49,113 nt of DNA from Leptolinea sp. (GTDB lineage: Bacteria; Chloroflexota; Anaerolineae; Anaerolineales; Anaerolineaceae). Each line of letters opens with the position of its first letter. Within the stretch, counting starts at the first letter, position 1. Made by a program: the position numbers and the translations under genes. The DNA lies in NCBI GenBank assembly GCA_012798535.1, contig JAAZMZ010000031.1, positions 1 through 49,113 on the forward strand. The letters run 5' to 3'. Shown here one piece after another: positions 9,380 to 18,286 of the stretch. The notes beneath the pieces are model-generated. The model made no database searches. It saw nothing but the letters and a program-made list of their open reading frames with translations, and was not told the DNA's origin.

Positions 9380-11237
9380 TCTCACTGGACGCCGGAAAGC
9401 GGCTATGGAAGTCTGGCAGGATCTGGAATCCAGCTCCCTGCCGGTTATTTATTTTGGTATGGCATCCTGCGGAAGGGCAGCGGGAGCGGTGGAAGTCCGC
9501 AAAGCAGTAGAAGAAGCACTGCAGGAGAATGATCTATCCGCCCGGCTGGTGGATGTGGGTTGCATCGGTCCCTGCTACCTGGAACCAATAATGGATATTG
9601 CCATGCCCGGTTGGGCGCGTGTCAGCTACGGTCAAATGACCCCTGCCCGCGCGAAGAAACTGGTGGTCGATGCGATCAAATCCGGCGCTCCTCAAACCAT
9701 TGATGCTCTTGGAGTGGTGGAACCGCTGGATGATCGACAGACCGGCGGTATTTCCAACCTCTTCGAACACCCCATGCTCAAACAACAGGTGCGTGTTGTA
9801 TTACGCAATTGCGGCTTGATCGATCCTGAAGAATTTGACCATTATCTCGCCCGGGATGGTTACGCGGGTCTGGAGAAAGCTCTGCAAATGACTCCTGAAG
9901 AAGTCATAGACCAGGTGCGCATTTCAGGATTGCGAGGGCGCGGAGGCAGCGGCTTTCCAACATATAAGAAGTGGGAAATCTGCCGGGCTGTCCCCGGTGA
10001 TGAAAAATATCTGGTATGCAACGCCGATGAGGGTGATCCGGGAGCATTCATGAATCGCTCCTTGATCGAAGGCGATCCACACGCCCTGCTGGAAGGTATT
10101 TTGATCGCAGCATACGCGGTAGGTGCCAACCATGGTGTGATCTACATCCGCGCGGAATATCCGCTGGCAGTCACCCGTTTGCATAACGCGCTTCGACAGA
10201 TGCGCGAGAATGGCTTGCTGGGGCAAAACATTCTGGGGACGAATTTCAACTTTGAGATCAAAATCAAAGAGGGCGCCGGCGCCTTCGTCTGCGGTGAGGA
10301 AACAGCTCTCTTCGCTTCCATTGAAGGTAAGCGCGGTATGCCGCGTTCCCGACCTCCTTTCCCGGCTGTAAAAGGTTTATACGGAAAACCGACCGTCAAC
10401 AACAACGTCGAGACTCTCAGCACCCTGCCCAACATTCTCCGCAATGGAGCAGATTGGTACCAGCAGTTCGGCACAGCGTCCAGCCGTGGAACTAAAACCT
10501 ATTCTCTGGTCGGTAAAGTGCGCCGCACAGGTTTGATCGAAGTTCCCCTGGGCATGACCCTGCGCCAGATCATCTTCGATATCGGGGGGGGAACCGAAAA
10601 GCCGTTCAAAGCCGTTCAAACCGGTGGTCCTTCAGGCGGCTGTCTTTCAGCAGAATATCTGGATACACCGGTGGATTACGAATCCCTGCGCGCAGCCGGA
10701 TCTATCATGGGTTCGGGCGGCCTGATCGTCATGGATACGGATACCTGCGCCGTGGATATCGCCCATTATTTCCTCGAGTTCATCCAAAAAGAATCCTGTG
10801 GAAAATGCGCTCCCTGCCGCATCGGCACGCGCCATCTGGTGGAAATCCTGGAACGGATCACCAGAGGTACGGCGGAAATAAGCGATCTGGATAGACTTGA
10901 AAGCCTGGGCCGGACGATTTCGCAGGGATCTCTCTGCGGTCTCGGCCAATCCGCTCCCAATTCAGTGGTCACATCACTGCGTTCTTTCCGCAGTGAGTAC
11001 GAGACTCATATCCGGGAGGGATACTGCCCAGCCGGTGTTTGCAAAGAATTATTCCAGTACACCATTCTGCCGGATGTCTGCACCGGCTGCCAGGCTTGCT
11101 CCAGAGTTTGTCCCGTGGAAGCCATCAATGGCGAAGTCCGCCAACCGCATACACTGGACAGTCAGAAATGTATCCGCTGCCGGGCATGTTTTGAAGCCTG
11201 CCGGTTCAACGCCATCGTAGTGAGGCCGATCCAATGA
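9372..11237 (+). CDS. NuoF/HydB-like NADH-binding flavoprotein with C-terminal ferredoxin
   Basis: This 621-residue protein has three parts. An N-terminal thioredoxin-like domain keeps three likely [2Fe-2S] ligands (C33, C64, C68) in the CGRAAGA variant. The central NuoF core has the NADH/FMN motifs GLRGRGGSGFP (186-196), NADEGDPGAF and KEGAGAFVCGEETALF, and the [4Fe-4S] ligands C476, C479, C482 and C522. A C-terminal 2[4Fe-4S] ferredoxin has CTGCQACSRVC (570-580) and CIRCRACFEAC (600-610). This layout matches HydB of electron-bifurcating [FeFe] hydrogenases and related enzymes, where the FMN is the NADH site. The ATG has GGAGAG upstream. It overlaps its neighbours on both sides. Confidence 0.92.
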   Translation: MLDLTGRRKAAMEVWQDLESSSLPVIYFGMASCGRAAGAVEVRKAVEEALQENDLSARLVDVGCIGPCYLEPIMDIAMPGWARVSYGQMTPARAKKLVVDAIKSGAPQTIDALGVVEPLDDRQTGGISNLFEHPMLKQQVRVVLRNCGLIDPEEFDHYLARDGYAGLEKALQMTPEEVIDQVRISGLRGRGGSGFPTYKKWEICRAVPGDEKYLVCNADEGDPGAFMNRSLIEGDPHALLEGILIAAYAVGANHGVIYIRAEYPLAVTRLHNALRQMRENGLLGQNILGTNFNFEIKIKEGAGAFVCGEETALFASIEGKRGMPRSRPPFPAVKGLYGKPTVNNNVETLSTLPNILRNGADWYQQFGTASSRGTKTYSLVGKVRRTGLIEVPLGMTLRQIIFDIGGGTEKPFKAVQTGGPSGGCLSAEYLDTPVDYESLRAAGSIMGSGGLIVMDTDTCAVDIAHYFLEFIQKESCGKCAPCRIGTRHLVEILERITRGTAEISDLDRLESLGRTISQGSLCGLGQSAPNSVVTSLRSFRSEYETHIREGYCPAGVCKELFQYTILPDVCTGCQACSRVCPVEAINGEVRQPHTLDSQKCIRCRACFEACRFNAIVVRPIQ

Positions 11238-13303
11238 CCCTTTTATCCCTGACCATCAACGGAAAGACCGTACAGGCTGAGAAAGGACAGACCATCCTGC
11301 AGGCTGCGCAGAGAAATGATATCGATATTCCAACCCTGTGCGCGTATAAGGACCTACCGCCTTTCGGCGGATGCCGTATGTGCGTGGTTGAGGTGGATGG
11401 AATGCGCGGTTTTCCAACCGCCTGTACAACACCGGCAGAAGAAGGAATGATTGTCCGTACCGAAACTACGGCTCTGCAGACTCTTCGCCTCGAGACATTC
11501 AATATGCTACTCAGTGAACATCCGCTGAGCTGTCTGGTATGCCCGGAAAAAGGGAATTGCACGGAATGTATGATGACCATCCGCAAAGGTGGTGTCACCA
11601 CCGGCTGCGGATCCTGTCCAAAAGATCAGCAATGTGAGTTGCAAACTCTTGCGAAACGACTCGGAGTGGATGAAATTCGTTTACCGGTAAAGTACCGTAT
11701 GTACCCGGTGGAAAAATTCGATCCATTCTACGATCGTGATTACAATTTGTGCATTCTATGCGGTCGTTGTGTGCAGGTTTGTGATAAATTGCATATCCTC
11801 AGCACATTGACATTTATAGAACGCGGCTCACATACAAAGGTCGGGACTGCTTTCGAGCGAAGCCATGTGGATGCCGGTTGCAGTTTCTGCGGTGCCTGTG
11901 TCGACCGCTGCCCGGTGGGTGCCTTAACAGAAAAAACTCGCAAATGGGAAGGCGTTGCCGAAAGCGAGGTGGAATCGATCTGCCCATATTGCTCTGCCGG
12001 CTGTTCCATCCGCCTGCAGGTGCGCAAAGGCACGGTCATCGGCTGTCTGCCCGGAGAAGATCCAACTCTTAATGCCGGAAACTTATGTGTTCACGGCCGG
12101 TTTGGCCTGTCTGAGGTTGTGAATTATCCCGGGCGGTTGAAAACCCCGTGGCGGCAGGTGGATGGGCACAAATTCGAATGTGGCTGGGAGGAAGTTATAG
12201 AACTGGCCGCGGCAAAGCTTGCTGCCGCCAATCCCCAGAATATAAGTCTGCAAATTTCAACCAACCTGCCGGATGAGGACCTCTTTGTGGCCCGCAAATT
12301 CGCTGAACAGGTCCTACATTTGCCCGTTCCGGATGCCGGCAAAGCAGTTTCACCTTCAGGATTCGAACGCCTGGTACAACGCGCAGCCACTTTCGAACAG
12401 ATGCGCCAGGCAGATTGTCTGCTGGTTGCCGGCCTGGAAACCCGATACTCTGCTTCCTGGCTGGAATACGAATTCAAACAGTTGAAACAAAACGGGGCAA
12501 CCCTGATCTCTGCCGGCAACGGGAAACGACCATTAGACCGTTTCGCCAATGAATTCATCTATACAAATGATGAAGGTGCGGAAGAAGCCTTCGTTGACGT
12601 GATTGACAGGCTCGGCAGGGAAAACCAGGGCGCAACCACTCTGGATCGCGCCATTTGCGCTCTTCACAACAGCCGCCGCGCATTTCTCCTGATCGGTCCG
12701 GAATATCTGAGTAATCCACGCATGCTTGAGCAACTGGCAATTCTGGCTGAAAGATTGCAGGCAGGTGTGATCTGCCTTCCCATGCAGGGTAATTTCTACG
12801 GGGCGATCCATACCGGGATCATGGGGAAATCCGCCTCACAAAGCTCACAGCCGGAGGTCCTGTATTGTATCGGTGACCAACCCGAACAACCTGCCGACCT
12901 GATCCTTTACCAGAATGCTTTTCCAACAGTCGATGTATTGGCAGATATCGGCCTGCCTACTGCCCTTTTCACCGAACGGGACGGTACATATACCAACGTA
13001 GAGTTCCGCCAGCGGAGATTCATAAAGGCCGTGGAACCAGCGGGATTGGCGCGGCCGGACTGGCAAATCATTGCCGGTATCGCCAGACAAATGGGCGCTT
13101 CTGGTTTTGATTACCATTCCATCGGAGATATTCGGAAGGAAATGACTTCTTCGGATACGGAAAGGATCTGGAAACCAGGGCTTGCCGCGGAGCTACTATC
13201 GATATCCGGAAACGAGCCAGTATTCATGGGTTCTCCACTATCCACCAGAGTCGCCGGTTTACGTACACTCTTCCCATCACCGGAAGCGGAGGCAGGTGAA
13301 TGA
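11234..13303 (+). CDS. NuoG-like iron-sulfur subunit with shortened molybdopterin-type domain
   Basis: This 689-residue protein starts with a [2Fe-2S] ferredoxin (C36, C47, C50, C64). A His-Cys region follows (H96, C100, C103, C109), enlarged by a second Cys group (C112, C125, C128, C134). Next come two [4Fe-4S] motifs (C173/176/179/183 and C216/219/222/226) and a fourth [4Fe-4S] motif typical of the molybdopterin oxidoreductase N-terminus (C250, C253, C257, C285). The remaining 400 residues resemble a truncated molybdopterin-fold region, as in NuoG. The hydrogenase H-cluster motifs are absent, so it is not HydA. It probably bridges the flavin subunits electronically. It overlaps both neighbours by 4 bp. 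Confidence 0.85.
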   Translation: MTLLSLTINGKTVQAEKGQTILQAAQRNDIDIPTLCAYKDLPPFGGCRMCVVEVDGMRGFPTACTTPAEEGMIVRTETTALQTLRLETFNMLLSEHPLSCLVCPEKGNCTECMMTIRKGGVTTGCGSCPKDQQCELQTLAKRLGVDEIRLPVKYRMYPVEKFDPFYDRDYNLCILCGRCVQVCDKLHILSTLTFIERGSHTKVGTAFERSHVDAGCSFCGACVDRCPVGALTEKTRKWEGVAESEVESICPYCSAGCSIRLQVRKGTVIGCLPGEDPTLNAGNLCVHGRFGLSEVVNYPGRLKTPWRQVDGHKFECGWEEVIELAAAKLAAANPQNISLQISTNLPDEDLFVARKFAEQVLHLPVPDAGKAVSPSGFERLVQRAATFEQMRQADCLLVAGLETRYSASWLEYEFKQLKQNGATLISAGNGKRPLDRFANEFIYTNDEGAEEAFVDVIDRLGRENQGATTLDRAICALHNSRRAFLLIGPEYLSNPRMLEQLAILAERLQAGVICLPMQGNFYGAIHTGIMGKSASQSSQPEVLYCIGDQPEQPADLILYQNAFPTVDVLADIGLPTALFTERDGTYTNVEFRQRRFIKAVEPAGLARPDWQIIAGIARQMGASGFDYHSIGDIRKEMTSSDTERIWKPGLAAELLSISGNEPVFMGSPLSTRVAGLRTLFPSPEAEAGE

Positions 13304-14130
13304 TGAACCAGGTACTGGAACGCAGCATGGTCGCACCGAATATTCATCACTTACGCTTGCAAGCACCGGAAATTGCCCGTGCGGCAAAACCCGGACAATT
13401 TGTCATCCTTCAGGCGGAAGATGACGGCGAACGTATTCCCCTGACCTTATCAGACTGGGATCCAGAAAAGGGCGATATTTCGGTTGTTTTCATGCAGGTC
13501 GGTGCTTCCACCGGAAAATTGGCCGCGTTGAAAGCCGGTGATAACATACCCACAGCAGCCGGTCCTCTCGGAAATCCAATGGAAATCGACAAATTTGGCA
13601 CGGTAATCTGCGCCGGCGGCTGCTATGGGATTGCCAGCATTTTTCCGATTGCCAGAGCATTGAAAAGCGCAGGCAACCGGGTGATCTGTGTGATCGAAGC
13701 CCGCAGTTCTTTCCTGTTCTACTGGCAGCAAAAATTACGCCGGGTTTCCGATGAACTGATCTTTATCACACGTGATGGATCGCAGGGGCGCCGCGGACAT
13801 ATCAACAATCTTGGAGCCATTATCGCCTCCATCGAAGGCGGTGTAGATCGGGTGATCATCAATGGCTGCAATTACGTGATGATGCGCGGGTGTGAGGAAA
13901 CCCGTCCTCTGGGGATTAAAACAATTGTCAGCCTGAACACGTTGATGATCGATGGAACTGGAATGTGCGGAGTGTGCCGTGTATCTGTGGGCGCCGCAAC
14001 GAAATTCGCCTGTGTGGACGGACCGCATTTCGACGGGCATGAAGTCAACTGGGACGAGCTCTCTAACCGCAGGCAGGCTTACCTTCGTGAAGAAACCATC
14101 ACCCTGCGCACCAGCGCTCCCGAAAAGTGA
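13300..14130 (+). CDS. nfnA: NfnA-like FAD/[2Fe-2S] NAD(H)-binding subunit
   Basis: This 276-residue protein belongs to the ferredoxin-NADP reductase-like group with PyrK and the small subunit of NfnAB (NADH-dependent reduced ferredoxin:NADP+ oxidoreductase). It shows the FAD-binding region (IPLTLSDWD), the nucleotide-binding motif CAGGCYGIASIFPIARAL (104-121) and the C-terminal [2Fe-2S] motif DGTGMCGVCR, with likely ligands D218, C223, C226 and C238. An Asp ligand is known for NfnA. In Nfn this subunit carries the NAD(H) site. It starts with an ATGA overlap after GGAGGCAGGTGA, and the adjacent nfnB supports this assignment over PyrK. Confidence 0.88.
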   Translation: MMNQVLERSMVAPNIHHLRLQAPEIARAAKPGQFVILQAEDDGERIPLTLSDWDPEKGDISVVFMQVGASTGKLAALKAGDNIPTAAGPLGNPMEIDKFGTVICAGGCYGIASIFPIARALKSAGNRVICVIEARSSFLFYWQQKLRRVSDELIFITRDGSQGRRGHINNLGAIIASIEGGVDRVIINGCNYVMMRGCEETRPLGIKTIVSLNTLMIDGTGMCGVCRVSVGAATKFACVDGPHFDGHEVNWDELSNRRQAYLREETITLRTSAPEK

Positions 14131-14138
14131 GACACTCT

Positions 14139-15563
14139 ATGGAAACCGCTTCAGCGCCAGCGCCTAAGAAAATGAATCTACAACGGGTGGAAATGTCCAA
14201 ACAGCCGCCCGAAATCCGCCGCCAGAACTTCGACGAGGTAGCCTTCGGTTACACTCCTGAAGAGGCTATATCCGAAGCCGGCCGCTGCCTGGATTGTAAG
14301 AAGCCGGGTTGTGTCGGGAATTGTCCGGTGGAAATTGATATCCCGGCTTTTATCCGCCAGATTGCCGCCGGAAATTTTGCTGAAGGCATTCGCATCATCC
14401 GGCAGAAGAATTGTCTGCCGGCAGTCACCGGAAGGGTATGCCCTCAGGAAGAGCAGTGTGAAGGCGGGTGTGTGTTCGCAAAAAAGGGGGGTGCACTTGC
14501 CATCGGCCGGTTGGAACGTTTTCTAGCCGACTGGGAAGCTTCACAAAAAGGAACCGTCGAATCCACTCTCCGCCCACAACCGACCGGGCGGAAAGTCGCC
14601 GTGATCGGCGGCGGCCCGGCCGGATTGACCGTGGCCGGAGATCTCATCCAGCTTGGACATCAGGTCACCGTCTATGAAGCCCTGCATAAAGTGGGTGGGG
14701 TACTGGTTTATGGCATCCCTGAATTCCGTCTGCCCAAACGCATAGTCCGCCATGAAGTGGAAATACTCAAATCACTGGGCGTCGAAATGGTAACCAGCTA
14801 TGTGGTGGGTAAAACCCGTACGGTCGACAGCCTGTTGGAGGAATACGACGCAATATTCATTGGCAGCGGCGCAGGTTTGCCCTGGTTCATGGATATTCCC
14901 GGAAACAATCTCAACGGTGTGTATTCGGCCAACGAATATCTGACCCGTATGAACCTGATGAAAGGCTATACCTTCCCGGATGTGCAGACTCCCATCAAAC
15001 AGCATCATCGGGTGGCCGTGATCGGTGGAGGCAATGTAGCCATGGATTGCGCCCGCACAGCGCTTCGACTGGGCGGGGAATCCCATATCGTTTACCGCCG
15101 TTCGCGCAACGAGCTCCCTGCCCGGCTCGAAGAAGTGGAAAATGCCGAAGAGGAAGGTGTGATCTTTGATTTCCTCACCCTGCCTACCGCCTGCATCGGA
15201 GATGAACACTCCTGGGTTACCGGGCTGGCCTGCCAAAAGATGGAACTCGGCGCTCCGGATGCCTCCGGGCGGCGTTCTCCTGTTCCCATCCCGGGTTCCG
15301 ATTTCGTGATGCCCGTGGACGCGATTATTTATGCCATCGGCAACAGTCCCAATCCTTTGATCTCCGCCACCACACCCGATTTGACCATCGGCCGCAAGGG
15401 CAATATCGAAGCGGAAGAAACCACGGGAAAGACTTCCAAAGCCAGAGTCTGGGCAGGCGGTGATGTGGTCACCGGTGCAGCGACGGTCATTCTGGCCATG
15501 GGCGCCGGACGCAAAGCTGCCCGTGATATTCATGCATATTTGATGACACTTCCGCCCCGGTAA
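14139..15563 (+). CDS. nfnB: NfnB-like NADPH/FAD electron-bifurcating subunit (GltD family)
   Basis: This protein of about 474 residues matches the glutamate synthase small-chain/NfnB family. The N-terminal Fe-S region has CLDCKKPGCVGNCP and CPQEEQCEGGC, followed by the FAD motif VIGGGPAGLTVAGDL, the NADPH motif VIGGGNVAMDCARTAL and the C-terminal flavin motif GAATVILAMGAGRKAARDI. In NfnAB this subunit holds the bifurcating FAD and the NADP(H) site. No glutamate synthase large subunit is nearby, which argues for NfnB over GltD. The ATG at 14139 is preferred over a GTG at 14127 that overlaps the nfnA stop, because the GTG lacks a ribosome-binding site. It is the last gene of the operon. Confidence 0.87.
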   Translation: METASAPAPKKMNLQRVEMSKQPPEIRRQNFDEVAFGYTPEEAISEAGRCLDCKKPGCVGNCPVEIDIPAFIRQIAAGNFAEGIRIIRQKNCLPAVTGRVCPQEEQCEGGCVFAKKGGALAIGRLERFLADWEASQKGTVESTLRPQPTGRKVAVIGGGPAGLTVAGDLIQLGHQVTVYEALHKVGGVLVYGIPEFRLPKRIVRHEVEILKSLGVEMVTSYVVGKTRTVDSLLEEYDAIFIGSGAGLPWFMDIPGNNLNGVYSANEYLTRMNLMKGYTFPDVQTPIKQHHRVAVIGGGNVAMDCARTALRLGGESHIVYRRSRNELPARLEEVENAEEEGVIFDFLTLPTACIGDEHSWVTGLACQKMELGAPDASGRRSPVPIPGSDFVMPVDAIIYAIGNSPNPLISATTPDLTIGRKGNIEAEETTGKTSKARVWAGGDVVTGAATVILAMGAGRKAARDIHAYLMTLPPR

Positions 15564-15582
15564 AAATGAAAATAGTCAAAAG

Positions 15583-15618
15583 AAAAACCACGATGGCTCG
15601 CTGATATCGTGGTTTTTT
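15583..15618 (+). terminator. Rho-independent terminator after the redox operon
   Basis: The stem ACCACGAT / ATCGTGGT is flanked by an A-run and TTTTTT, and lies about 20 bp after the nfnB stop. Confidence 0.9.
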
Positions 15619-15683
15619 GTTATTCAGCAGAATGACTTTCACAAAGCTTTTACAATAACTAAATACACTTTTCAGTCTGGATA

Positions 15684-15692
15684 TGCTATAGT
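15684..15692 (+). promoter_or_regulatory. Extended -10 promoter, nearly leaderless
   Basis: TGCTATAGT is an extended -10 element with no good -35 box. The start codon of the next gene is 12 bp downstream, so the leader would be only about 6 nt and no Shine-Dalgarno is present. Confidence 0.6.
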
Positions 15693-15704
15693 AACCAACA
15701 ACAA

Positions 15705-16997
15705 ATGACTACTATCTTTGAAACTACTCTTGAAAACGGTTTAGCGGTACGGTTGAAGGAAATCCACACGGCGCCTATTATTAGCCACTGGATCTGGTAC
15801 CGCGTAGGTTCGCGCAACGAGATTCCGGGTAAGACCGGCATCAGCCACTGGGTGGAGCATATGCAATTCAAAGGCACACCCAATTTCCCGACCAGCATTC
15901 TGGATAAAGCCATTTCACGCGACGGCGGCTACTGGAATGCCTTTACCTACCTGGATTGGACGACATTCTTCGAAACTCTTCCGGCTGACAAGGTCGAACT
16001 GGCCTTAAAATTGGAAGCGGATCGCATGGTCAACAGCCTGTACGATCCGGAAGAAGTTGAATCCGAGCGTACGGTCATCATTTCCGAGCGGGAAGGCAGT
16101 GAAAATGAACCCCTTTTCCGGTTAAGCGAAGCCGTTCAGGAGGCCGCTTTCACCACACATCCCTATCGAATGGAAATTGTCGGCAGCAAGACAGATTTGA
16201 ATAACATGCAGCGGGATGATCTGTACGCTCATTACCAGACGTATTACCATCCGGGTAACGCGGTGCTGGCCATGGCGGGAGATTTCGATACCGATGAGAT
16301 GATGAAATCCATCTGCAGCGTTTATGGTCCACTTCGCAGCCGCAAGATGGCGGGAGCCAACATTCCACTGGATGATTCAGCAACAACTGAAAAACAGGTG
16401 CATGTATCCGGTCCAGGTGAGACGGAATATATTCAGCTGGCTTACCGGGCTCCCGGTGCGGCAGATGCAGATTTCTTTGCTTTTACCGTTCTGGACAGCC
16501 TGTTGACCGGCCCATCGGGATTGAACATGTTTGGCGGTGGAGGAATCTCCAACAAGACCTCCCGTCTTTACCGTTCCCTGATCGATAATGAACTGGCTGT
16601 ATCTGTCTCCGGTGGACTTCAGGCGACCATTGATCCATTTCTATACGAGATCATATTAACCCTCAGGAATGACCGTCCCGCGGATAGACTGCTCGAAGTC
16701 ATTGACAATGAAATAGACCGCCTGTTTTCCGACAAGGTTTCAGAAGCCGAGATTGCCAGAGCAGTCAAACAGGCCAGGGCGTTGTTTGCGTACGGCAGTG
16801 AAAACATCACCAACCAGGCTTTCTGGCTGGGATATTCCGAAATGTTCGCCACATATTCCTGGTTTGAGAACTATGTGGGACGTCTGGAACAGATAACTCC
16901 TGATGACCTGCGGGAAACAGCCAAAAAATACCTGAAACCGGCGAACCGGGTGGTGGGATATTATCACGCTGAAAACAAGATGGGGGAATCCGCATGA
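15705..16997 (+). CDS. M16 family zinc peptidase, catalytic member
   Basis: This 430-residue protein is a processing-peptidase/insulinase-type protease. The inverted zinc motif HWVEH (residues 48-52) is intact, and the third ligand E128 lies at the expected distance in IISERE. The C-terminal M16 half follows. Bacterial M16B enzymes often work as a pair of a zinc-bearing and a zinc-free subunit that form a closed chamber and degrade peptides. The next gene fits the second role. No signal peptide is seen. A ribosome-binding site is lacking, and the promoter lies almost on the start codon. Confidence 0.92.
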   Translation: MTTIFETTLENGLAVRLKEIHTAPIISHWIWYRVGSRNEIPGKTGISHWVEHMQFKGTPNFPTSILDKAISRDGGYWNAFTYLDWTTFFETLPADKVELALKLEADRMVNSLYDPEEVESERTVIISEREGSENEPLFRLSEAVQEAAFTTHPYRMEIVGSKTDLNNMQRDDLYAHYQTYYHPGNAVLAMAGDFDTDEMMKSICSVYGPLRSRKMAGANIPLDDSATTEKQVHVSGPGETEYIQLAYRAPGAADADFFAFTVLDSLLTGPSGLNMFGGGGISNKTSRLYRSLIDNELAVSVSGGLQATIDPFLYEIILTLRNDRPADRLLEVIDNEIDRLFSDKVSEAEIARAVKQARALFAYGSENITNQAFWLGYSEMFATYSWFENYVGRLEQITPDDLRETAKKYLKPANRVVGYYHAENKMGESA

Positions 16998-18283
16998 CCA
17001 GCGCCGTGTATTCTCATCTGAACAGTCTTCCAGGGCCGGATGATATTCACCGCTACCAGCTTCACAATGGGATTATCCTTCTAACCAGACCCAATTTTAA
17101 TAATCAGTCGGTGGTTGTGAACGGCTACCTGCAATGCGGTAGCATGAATGATCCCCGCGAGAAGCTCGGACTGGCTCACTTCACGGCTCTCTCTTTGATG
17201 CGTGGATCTACACGCCGGGATTTTCAGCAAACCTACGATGCTCTTGAGAGCGTCGGTGCCAGCCTGGGTTTCAGTTCCAGCGTTCACCATACCTCTTTTG
17301 GCGGGCGCTGCCTATCAGAAGATCTGCCGCTGGTATTTGAGATCCTCTCGGATTCTCTGCGAGAACCGACTTTCCCGGTCGATCAAATTGAACGTCTACG
17401 TACTCAACTATTGACTGGTCTGGCCATCCGCGCTCAGGATACGGATGAAATGGCTTCCCTGACATTTGACGAAACCCTGTTCGCCAACCACCCCTACGGT
17501 CTTCCGGAAGATGGATATGTTGAGACCATTTCACAGATCACCCGGGATGATATTCAGCATTTTCAAAACGTCTTTTATCATCCGCGCGGTATGGTGATAG
17601 TTGTGGTGGGCGCTGTAGAGCCGGAAACCTGCTATGACCTCGTCTGCAGGACACTCGGCAATTGGATGACTGAAAAAACGCAGCCAGTCTGTCATTTTCC
17701 CATTGTCCAGCCTCTTTCACAAAATGTCCGCCGGCATATCTCCATTCCGGGAAAAAGCCAGTCGGATGTGATCATCGGCACTCTGGGGCCGAAGCGCAAT
17801 GTCCCCGAATATATGGCAGCCTCTCTGGGTAACAGTGTTTTAGGGCAGTTCGGAATGATGGGACGCATCGGCGATGTAGTGCGCGAGAAATCCGGATTGG
17901 CTTACCACGCCAGCGCCAGTCTGAATTCCTGGATCGAATCCGGTTCCTGGGAAGTATCCGCCGGAGTAAATCCGGCTAATCTGGACCGCACCATCGATCT
18001 GGTGATCCGTGAATTGAAACGCTTTATTGGTGAACCGGTAACGGCAGAAGAACTGGCAGACAGTCAGGCGAATTTTATCGGCCGGCTTCCTCTTTCTCTG
18101 GAATCCAACGGCGGCGTAGCGGGAGCGCTCTTGAACATCGAACGCTTTCAACTCGGATTGGATTACTACCGGCGGTACGCGGATATGATCAGAGCCGTAA
18201 CCCCTGATCTGGTGCTGGAAACAGCCCGCCGGTATATAAACCCTGACAGGCTCGCTATCATCAGCGCCGGCCCGGAGAAATAA
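16994..18283 (+). CDS. M16 family peptidase-like protein, inactive partner
   Basis: This 429-residue M16 protein aligns with its upstream neighbour in order of segments, but the zinc motif is replaced by HFTAL (in GLAHFTALSLMRGST), so the catalytic Glu and second His are missing. Such non-catalytic subunits usually supply substrate-binding residues to the active partner. The ATGA overlap with the upstream stop couples their translation. The gene was probably duplicated from a common M16 ancestor. Confidence 0.9.
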   Translation: MTSAVYSHLNSLPGPDDIHRYQLHNGIILLTRPNFNNQSVVVNGYLQCGSMNDPREKLGLAHFTALSLMRGSTRRDFQQTYDALESVGASLGFSSSVHHTSFGGRCLSEDLPLVFEILSDSLREPTFPVDQIERLRTQLLTGLAIRAQDTDEMASLTFDETLFANHPYGLPEDGYVETISQITRDDIQHFQNVFYHPRGMVIVVVGAVEPETCYDLVCRTLGNWMTEKTQPVCHFPIVQPLSQNVRRHISIPGKSQSDVIIGTLGPKRNVPEYMAASLGNSVLGQFGMMGRIGDVVREKSGLAYHASASLNSWIESGSWEVSAGVNPANLDRTIDLVIRELKRFIGEPVTAEELADSQANFIGRLPLSLESNGGVAGALLNIERFQLGLDYYRRYADMIRAVTPDLVLETARRYINPDRLAIISAGPEK

Positions 18284-18286
18284 ACT

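Noticed and set aside
11234..13303. [FeFe] hydrogenase large subunit (HydA).
   Set aside because: The Fe-S domains fit, but the H-cluster Cys motifs are absent and the C-terminal part resembles NuoG.
8927..13303. Part of a respiratory complex I operon.
   Set aside because: No nuoA-D or nuoH-N genes are present; the operon continues with nfnAB and ends in a terminator.
13300..15563. PyrK plus glutamate synthase small subunit.
   Set aside because: No pyrD or gltB is nearby, and the order and the Asp-containing [2Fe-2S] motif match NfnAB.
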